Positions 8,167 through 12,754 of a stretch of 12,754 bases of DNA are shown piece by piece. Every line of letters starts with the position of its first letter. Within the stretch, counting starts at the first letter, position 1. Source of the DNA: Lentisphaeria bacterium (GTDB taxonomy: Bacteria > Verrucomicrobiota > Lentisphaeria > Victivallales > UBA1829); NCBI GenBank assembly GCA_017504325.1, contig JAFVRL010000398.1, positions 1-12,754 on the forward strand. The letters are read 5' to 3'. The notes below the pieces were generated by a model. That model was not told the origin of the DNA, did no database searches, and was given only the letters and a program-made list of their open reading frames with translations. Made by a program: the position numbers and the translations under genes.

Positions 8167-9135
8167 TCAGTAAAGAAAATTTCCTTTTTCCATGATTTTT
8201 TTTCCATCCAGAAGAAGGGTCGGCTCTTTCAGTACAAAATCCAGGTGAAAGGAGACAAGGTTTTTCCCTCCGATGGTTCCATTTGAGCCGAAACCGAAAT
8301 GGATCGCCCCCTTTGTGCCTTCATCAATAAGCATATTGCCGCAAAGGGATGCTTTTTCATTGAAGCCTATTCCGATTTCCGCAAGGACTCTTCTTTTTTC
8401 CTCCCGGAACATCTCTTCAAGAATCTCTGTGATACGGGAGTCGGAAGAAAGGAATTTTCTGATCTTTCCATTTTCCACTTCCAGAGAAACTTTTTCTTTC
8501 AATAAGCCAATCTCATCACAGGTGATAGAGCCGTCAATAACAAGCGTTCCATTGCTTTTTTCTTCCACCGGAGCGATATTTGCTTCAATATCCGGCGGAG
8601 AGGCAAGAAGATGGGAGGGATCTGTAAATCCGGGACATGAGTTGCCGCTGCGTCCGGCAGTACAGGCTTTGAGATATGTTCCGGAAGATGTGGAGATTTC
8701 AAGCGTGGAACTTTCTGTAAGAAGGGCAGCCATCTTTTCCACCTGCGGGAAATAGTCTTTGTAAGGCGCGGAAAGTGCCGGATCTTCCAGAAGCGGAAGG
8801 GTATAGGAGGGCATACTTAAAAACCGTATTCCTTTTTTATTGGCATCCAGCCGGACCTTTGTATGGGCAAGAGAGTTGTGGGTAAGGCAGAATATAACAT
8901 GGGAGGAAAGCATTTTGCCTACCGCATCTTCCCGGGGTTCTTCCCCGTGAACAGAGCTTCCTGCAAGTTTATGTTTTTCAAAGAAAAATCCCTCCTGCTG
9001 CAGGATCTGCATAAAAAGCAAAGCAATATTTTCTGTTTTTTCATCGTAGAGGAAAAGACTTTTTTCCCCTTCTTTCAGAGTTGCCGCATGAAAAAGGATA
9101 TGCCGGATATTGTTTTTCAGAATGTCGCTCTTCAT
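8167..9135 (-). CDS. M29-like metallo-aminopeptidase (leucyl aminopeptidase/AmpT-like)
   Basis: A 322-residue cytoplasmic protein related to the aminopeptidase T / leucyl aminopeptidase group (peptidase family M29, COG2309), whose members remove N-terminal residues from peptides using two metal ions. Likely ligands are present in the family order: Glu191 or Glu192 in ANIAPVEEKSNG, Glu253 in LAEIGIGFN, His279 in AIHFGFGSN, and His297/Asp299 in SFHLDF. A glycine-rich stretch, GSNGTIGG, lies at 283-290. The N-terminal half (1-180) is poorly conserved and resembles the substrate-side domain of these proteins. It is shorter than the roughly 400-residue classical AmpT. The same fold includes ring-cleaving dioxygenases of the NicX type, so peptidase function is an inference. 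ATG 9133-9135 has a strong Shine-Dalgarno site (GAGGTG, 9141-9146, - strand). It is the first gene of a two-gene leftward operon. Confidence 0.65.
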   Translation of the reverse strand: MKSDILKNNIRHILFHAATLKEGEKSLFLYDEKTENIALLFMQILQQEGFFFEKHKLAGSSVHGEEPREDAVGKMLSSHVIFCLTHNSLAHTKVRLDANKKGIRFLSMPSYTLPLLEDPALSAPYKDYFPQVEKMAALLTESSTLEISTSSGTYLKACTAGRSGNSCPGFTDPSHLLASPPDIEANIAPVEEKSNGTLVIDGSITCDEIGLLKEKVSLEVENGKIRKFLSSDSRITEILEEMFREEKRRVLAEIGIGFNEKASLCGNMLIDEGTKGAIHFGFGSNGTIGGKNLVSFHLDFVLKEPTLLLDGKKIMEKGNFLY

Positions 9136-9154
9136 TTTTCACCTCGCGGCAATA

Positions 9155-9183
9155 AAGATAGCACGGAAGGGATTTTTTTGCAA
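9155..9183 (-). promoter_or_regulatory. Candidate promoter for the leftward peptidase/propeller operon
   Basis: On the minus strand, TTGCAA (9178-9183) is followed after exactly 17 bp by TATCTT (9155-9160). Transcription would start near 9148, leaving a very short leader that already contains the GAGGTG ribosome site. It matches the parE promoter candidate in its -35 hexamer and spacing. Confidence 0.5.
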
Positions 9184-9231
9184 GCCGGAAAAGAAAAAAT
9201 GTGTCATTCACCTGAAAAAAGGATTTTCAAC

Positions 9232-9259
9232 TTGAAAAAGATCTTTTGCGGAGTAATAT
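9232..9259 (+). promoter_or_regulatory. Candidate promoter for the amidohydrolase-methyltransferase-metH genes
   Basis: TTGAAA (9232-9237) and TAATAT (9254-9259) are separated by 16 bp, upstream of the ATG at 9304. The -10 hexamer and the predicted start site near 9266 fall inside the A/T dyad at 9255-9277. Other A/T hexamers nearby (for example TATATT at 9263) could serve instead, so the exact position is uncertain. Confidence 0.4.
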
Positions 9260-9277
9260 TATTATATTAATAATATT
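9255..9277. repeat. Perfect 10-bp A/T inverted repeat with 3-bp spacer, possible operator
   Basis: The arms AATATTATTA (9255-9264) and TAATAATATT (9268-9277) are exact reverse complements around TAT. The element lies in the divergent intergenic region and overlaps the rightward promoter candidate. An all-A/T stem is a poor intrinsic terminator, although it is followed by a short T run. A binding site for a dimeric regulator is more likely, but an A/T-rich promoter region by chance remains possible. Confidence 0.45.
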
Positions 9278-9291
9278 TTTTGTTTGAGCAC

Positions 9292-9297
9292 AAGGAG
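9292..9297 (+). promoter_or_regulatory. Shine-Dalgarno site AAGGAG deciding the amidohydrolase start
   Basis: AAGGAG ends 6 bases before ATG 9304. This supports that ATG over an in-frame TTG at 9280, which lies upstream of the site. Confidence 0.7.
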
Positions 9298-9303
9298 AAT
9301 TGT

Positions 9304-10434
9304 ATGGCAAAAAACCGGATCCTTTTTCTGGTGGATTATTGTCTCACACCCCATGTGAAGACGGAAGACGCCGGTATCCTCTGCGAAAATGACAGGATCA
9401 TTGCCATTGGCGGAGCTTCTGCATTTTCCTTTTCCGATGAGCGTTTGCAGATCGTGAAATTGAATGATGTGTATGCCATGCCCGGATTGATCGATTGTCA
9501 TGTTCATGCCGATTATCTTTTCAGTGAAACCGATTCCTCCACGCCGCTTATGGCAGAGGAGGAGGTCAAGCGTATGACGGGACTTTGCAGGTATCTTGCC
9601 GCCCACGGTGTTACCGCTTTTGTTCCCACTTTACGGACAGTGGGCAAGGAGGAGTTTATCCGTAATACGGCGCATCTTGCGGAAATGATCCGCAAAGACT
9701 TCGGCGGCGCGGTCCCTGTGGGGATCCACCTGGATGGACCTTTTATCAATCCGGAGATCCTTTCCACCCATCCGGCGGAGTATGTTTCAGAGATCGATAT
9801 GGGGTATCTCAAAGAACTTGTGGAGGCAGGTGCCGGCAGGATCAAACTTCTTTCCTTTGCCCCGGAATTGAAAAATTCCGATCTCCTTATTGAGTACCTT
9901 CTGGAAAACGGGATCATCCCCTCCATCGGTCACTCCCTTGCCAATGAGGAGCAGACCCTTCTTGCCATTGAACAGGGCGCAAGAAGAGCTACAGACATGT
10001 ATAATGCCATCCCTGCTTTCAATTACCGGGAGTCCAATATAACGGATACTCTTCTCACCGATGACCGGGTAACGGTGGAGATCATTGCGGATGGTTCGGT
10101 TCTTTCCCGCCGTGCCATTGACATTACCATGCGGGTGAAACCGCAGAAAAATGTGGTGGCGATCAGTGATACATATTGCAATGATCCCGCCCATCTGGAT
10201 TTCCCTGCGCTGGACAGCGGCTGGCGGAATCTTAAAAATCATCATGCGTTGAAGGAAACAGATGCTGCATGCTGTTTCACCTCCAACCCGGCAGAAAATA
10301 TCGGACTTGTCTCCCGAGGGGAATTGAGTCCGGGCAAATATGCTGATATTGTATTTTTCCACACTTCCGATGATACGGTACATTCCACCTATGTTGCGGG
10401 AGTCAATGTATTTTCCTCCATGGAGCAGAAATGA
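9304..10434 (+). CDS. NagA-like amidohydrolase (N-acetylglucosamine-6-phosphate deacetylase family), atypical active site
   Basis: A 376-residue metal-dependent hydrolase whose order of motifs follows NagA, which removes acetate from N-acetylglucosamine-6-phosphate in amino-sugar breakdown. Visible motifs are PGLIDCHVHAD (60-70), TAFVPTLRT (104-112), GIHLDGPF (140-147), IGHSLAN (208-214), TDMYNAI (230-236), IIADGS (260-265) and ISDTYCND (287-294). The C-terminal GKYADIVFF (344-352) is the usual closing strand. Compared with E. coli NagA, metal ligand Glu131 is Asp144, His195 is kept as His210, metal ligand His216 is Asp231, substrate-contacting His251 is Val266, and catalytic Asp273 is kept as Asp289. 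The spacings 195-216 and 216-251 are matched exactly, so the alignment is sound. The fold and family are clear, but the substrate may not be GlcNAc-6-P. No nagB, kinase or transporter lies nearby. It overlaps the next gene by 4 bases. Confidence 0.7.
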   Translation: MAKNRILFLVDYCLTPHVKTEDAGILCENDRIIAIGGASAFSFSDERLQIVKLNDVYAMPGLIDCHVHADYLFSETDSSTPLMAEEEVKRMTGLCRYLAAHGVTAFVPTLRTVGKEEFIRNTAHLAEMIRKDFGGAVPVGIHLDGPFINPEILSTHPAEYVSEIDMGYLKELVEAGAGRIKLLSFAPELKNSDLLIEYLLENGIIPSIGHSLANEEQTLLAIEQGARRATDMYNAIPAFNYRESNITDTLLTDDRVTVEIIADGSVLSRRAIDITMRVKPQKNVVAISDTYCNDPAHLDFPALDSGWRNLKNHHALKETDAACCFTSNPAENIGLVSRGELSPGKYADIVFFHTSDDTVHSTYVAGVNVFSSMEQK

Positions 10435-11477
10435 AAAAAAATTATTCCGGTAAACCCTTCCGCCGGGGAAGAGACAGTAACGACTTTTCCCGTTTCCAGC
10501 ATAAAAATAAAAATGTTCCTGCAAAAGAAACTTCCACAGAATCTTTTGCTGAAAGACAGGAGAAGATCCGTTTTGCTGCCAATACGGGAAAGACTTATGA
10601 AGGCAAATACCTTCTTCTGGATTCCGGAAACGGCAGAAAACTGGAAATGGTGGGATCTCTCCGGCTGATAAGACCTGCCCTCAATGCTTTCTGGAAACCG
10701 ACTCTCCCTGAAAGCGAATGGAACAAAGCTGATGCGGAATTCCGCAGGGAACCGGGAACAGGCGGGGGGATCTGGACATGGAAAGTACCCCAGCCCGGGC
10801 CGGAGGAATGGACAACGTTGTGGGGGGGAGTTTTTCTTGCGGTCAAGCCCACCAATTTCGGGCATGTGGGATTTTTTGCGGAACAGGCTCCCAACTGGGA
10901 ATTTATGCGGGAATGTGTGAAAGAGATCGGGGGACACCCGAAAACATTGAACCTGTTTGCCTATTCCGGCGGAGCAACCATTGCCATGGCGCAGGCGGGG
11001 GCGGATGCGGTACATCTGGATGCCTCCAACGGGATCATCGAGTGGGCAAAAAAGAATCAGAGTAAGAATCCCGCCAGCAAAGACCGGATCCGCTGGATCT
11101 GTGATGATGCCATGAAATTTGTGGCAAGAGAGGAAAGAAGGGGATCAAAATACAGCGGGATCGTTCTTGATCCGCCCTCTTTCGGGAGAGGCTCCCAGGG
11201 ACAGGTATGGAAGATCGAGGAAAGTATCAGCGGGATCCTTCAATCCTGCCGGAAGATCCTGGATCTTGAACACAGTTGTTTCCTTGTGCTTTCCTGTCAC
11301 TCTCAGGGATTTTCCCCCACATCGCTGGGCAGGATCCTTGCTGCGGAGTTCCCGGAAGCCGCCTCCTGTATCGAATACGGGGAGATGACTGTGCCGGAAA
11401 CCGATTTTAAAGGCGTGAAAAAAGAAAACAGGGTACTGCCTGCCGGGATGTTTGCCCGTTTCTTCCTGAAAAAATAA
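10431..11477 (+). CDS. Class I SAM-dependent methyltransferase (PF10672/RlmI-like group)
   Basis: A 348-residue methyltransferase of the group related to 23S rRNA methyltransferases RlmI/RlmK. The SAM-binding loop is LNLFAYSGGATIA (173-185), followed by HLDASNGIIEWAKKN, with an acidic residue that would contact the SAM ribose. RWICDDAMKFVARE comes next, and the catalytic-type motif LDPPSFGRG is at 246-254. The central LLLDSGNGRKLEMVG and FGHVGFFAEQAPNWEF segments are typical of this group. The first 45 or so residues are basic and Asn/Lys/Arg-rich and may help bind RNA. The likely substrate is rRNA or another RNA, but the sequence does not say which base. Its ATG overlaps the TGA of the amidohydrolase gene as ATGA, indicating coupled translation. 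It ends in TAA 33 bp before metH. Confidence 0.82.
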   Translation: MKKNYSGKPFRRGRDSNDFSRFQHKNKNVPAKETSTESFAERQEKIRFAANTGKTYEGKYLLLDSGNGRKLEMVGSLRLIRPALNAFWKPTLPESEWNKADAEFRREPGTGGGIWTWKVPQPGPEEWTTLWGGVFLAVKPTNFGHVGFFAEQAPNWEFMRECVKEIGGHPKTLNLFAYSGGATIAMAQAGADAVHLDASNGIIEWAKKNQSKNPASKDRIRWICDDAMKFVAREERRGSKYSGIVLDPPSFGRGSQGQVWKIEESISGILQSCRKILDLEHSCFLVLSCHSQGFSPTSLGRILAAEFPEAASCIEYGEMTVPETDFKGVKKENRVLPAGMFARFFLKK

Positions 11478-11510
11478 TTTTTATCCATACCAACCAATGA
11501 GGAATCAAAG

Positions 11511-12754
11511 ATGAAAGACCTCCCGCAGACGGAATTATTGTTTAAAGAATCTGTTGACCGTATTCTTGTTCTTGACGGAGCTATGGGAACCATGTTCCGT
11601 ACCCAGGATCTGCGTCCTGAAGATTTTAAAAAAGGACCTTTTGCCGATGTGGCAAAGGATCTTTCTTCTGTAAAAGATATTCTCAATCTTACCAAGCCAT
11701 CTGCTCCTGCCGCCATCCATGACGCCTATCTTGAGGCAGGTTCGGATATTATTGAAACCAATACTTTCAATGCCAATAGTATCGCTCTTGCCGAGTTCGG
11801 ATTAAGCCGGTTTGCCTATGATATAAACAAGGCAGGCGCACAAATTGCCCGTGCCTGTGCCAATAAATACGCGGCAAAGGATAAAAGACCCCGTTTTGTG
11901 GCAGGAAGTATGGGGCCTACCGGAAGAACCGCCTCTCTCTCCCCTGATCCGGATGATCCTGCGGCAAGAAATATCACCTTTGACGAATTGAGAGAAGCCT
12001 ACTATTTTGCCGCCTTGGGATTGATCGACGGCGGAGTGGATATGCTTCTTATTGAAACGGTATTTGATACGCTGAATGCCAAAGCGGCTGTTATGGGAGC
12101 TTCCCGGGCTGCCCGTGTACGGAATCTCCGGGTTCCCGTCATGCTTTCCGGAACAGTTTCCGATGCCTCCGGCAGAATGTTGGCGGGGCAGAGTGCCAAT
12201 GCGTTCCTTCAGTCTTTGTCCCACACACCCGAGCTCTTTTCCATAGGGTTCAACTGTGCATTGGGAGCGGAAGAGATGAAACCCCATATCCGGGAGCTGT
12301 CGGAGCGTACGGAAGTATTGGTAAGTGCCTACCCCAATGCCGGATTGCCGGATGCGGAGGGAAATTATACCCAGACTCCGCAGATCATGGCGGAAAAGAT
12401 CCATTCCTTTGCAGAGGAAAATATCGTGGACATCGTCGGCGGATGCTGCGGAACGAGTCCCGCCCATATCAAAGCCATTGCGGAAGCGGTAAAAGGGATG
12501 CCTCCCAGAAAATACCATGAAGTGAAAAAATATTTCCGCCTTTCCGGATTGGACGCTCTGGAACTTACGGAAAAAGATACCTTTACCGACATCGGGGAGC
12601 GTACCAATGTGGCGGGAAGCAAAAAATTCCTCAACATCATTAAAGAAGGTAAGTATGAGGAAGGTTTGCAGATCATCCGCAGTCAGATCGCCAAAGGCGC
12701 AAAGATCATCGATGTAAATATGGATGACTCCCTTCTTGATGCGGAAAAAGAGAT
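11511..12754 (+). CDS. metH: Cobalamin-dependent methionine synthase, 3' end beyond the window
   Basis: The first 414 residues of MetH, which transfers a methyl group from 5-methyltetrahydrofolate via cobalamin to homocysteine. The N-terminal homocysteine-binding barrel begins with ILVLDGAMGTMF (18-29) and contains DIIETNTFNANS, LIETVFDTLNAKAA and the three zinc ligands Cys249 (FNCALG) and Cys312-Cys313 (GGCCGT). The pterin-binding domain has started, with DIGERTNVAGSKKF near 360-373 and IIDVNMDDSLLDAEKE at the window edge. The cobalamin and reactivation domains would lie beyond the end. ATG 11511 is preceded by TGAGGA (11498-11503), a fair Shine-Dalgarno site. The 33-bp gap to the methyltransferase gene leaves no room for a riboswitch, so the gene is probably read from an upstream promoter or one inside the preceding gene. 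Confidence 0.93.
   Translation, partial: MKDLPQTELLFKESVDRILVLDGAMGTMFRTQDLRPEDFKKGPFADVAKDLSSVKDILNLTKPSAPAAIHDAYLEAGSDIIETNTFNANSIALAEFGLSRFAYDINKAGAQIARACANKYAAKDKRPRFVAGSMGPTGRTASLSPDPDDPAARNITFDELREAYYFAALGLIDGGVDMLLIETVFDTLNAKAAVMGASRAARVRNLRVPVMLSGTVSDASGRMLAGQSANAFLQSLSHTPELFSIGFNCALGAEEMKPHIRELSERTEVLVSAYPNAGLPDAEGNYTQTPQIMAEKIHSFAEENIVDIVGGCCGTSPAHIKAIAEAVKGMPPRKYHEVKKYFRLSGLDALELTEKDTFTDIGERTNVAGSKKFLNIIKEGKYEEGLQIIRSQIAKGAKIIDVNMDDSLLDAEKE

Noticed and set aside
9280..9303. Upstream TTG start for the NagA-like gene
   Set aside because: The clear AAGGAG at 9292-9297 lies downstream of this TTG and at the right distance from ATG 9304.
9136..9303. A small gene or structured RNA in the divergent gap
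   Set aside because: No open frame with a ribosome site and no G/C-containing conserved-looking structure is visible; promoters and the A/T dyad account for the space.
7036..10434. A sialic acid or amino-sugar catabolic operon
   Set aside because: A sialidase-like and a NagA-like protein occur, but both have doubtful active sites, they are on opposite strands, and no lyase, epimerase, kinase, nagB or transporter is present.

Overview
The window is a 12.75-kb piece of bacterial chromosome, gene-dense and of moderate G+C (judged by eye). It has no mobile elements, CRISPR arrays, tRNA or rRNA genes that I can see. The topoisomerase pair (2285-6657) is the compact topoisomerase IV type found in Bacteroidota and in the PVC phyla (Lentisphaerota, Verrucomicrobiota). 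Several genes have clear Shine-Dalgarno sites, and the best promoter candidates have an ordinary -35/-10 layout with 17-bp spacing. Both points argue against Bacteroidota, so a Lentisphaerota/Verrucomicrobiota-like bacterium is my tentative guess; no marker here settles it.

Left part (1-7034, all + strand). The window opens inside a hypF-like gene that lacks its 5' end. Its zinc fingers are complete, but several signature residues of the carbamoyl-transfer domains are replaced. A promoter candidate at 2169-2197 follows, then parE (2285-4183), parC (4204-6657) and a small YkgJ-type cysteine-cluster gene (6663-7034), which are tightly spaced and probably co-transcribed.

Middle part (7036-9135, - strand). 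Two genes run leftward as a likely operon, 12 bp apart: an M29-like metallo-aminopeptidase (8167-9135), then a predicted cytoplasmic sialidase-like beta-propeller protein (7036-8154). The second gene converges on the YkgJ gene with a single base between the two stop codons.

Right part (9304-12754, + strand). A 168-bp divergent control region (9136-9303) carries promoter candidates for both directions and a perfect all-A/T dyad. It is followed by a NagA-like amidohydrolase with changed metal and substrate residues, a class I SAM-dependent methyltransferase joined to it by an ATGA overlap, and, after 33 bp, the 5' part of metH (cobalamin-dependent methionine synthase), cut by the window end.

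Most of the content is housekeeping: DNA decatenation, nucleic-acid methylation and methionine synthesis. The unusual parts are two enzymes whose active sites have drifted (HypF-like and NagA-like) and the divergent peptidase/propeller/amidohydrolase locus around the A/T dyad. I did not find a convincing new multi-gene defence or mobile system.
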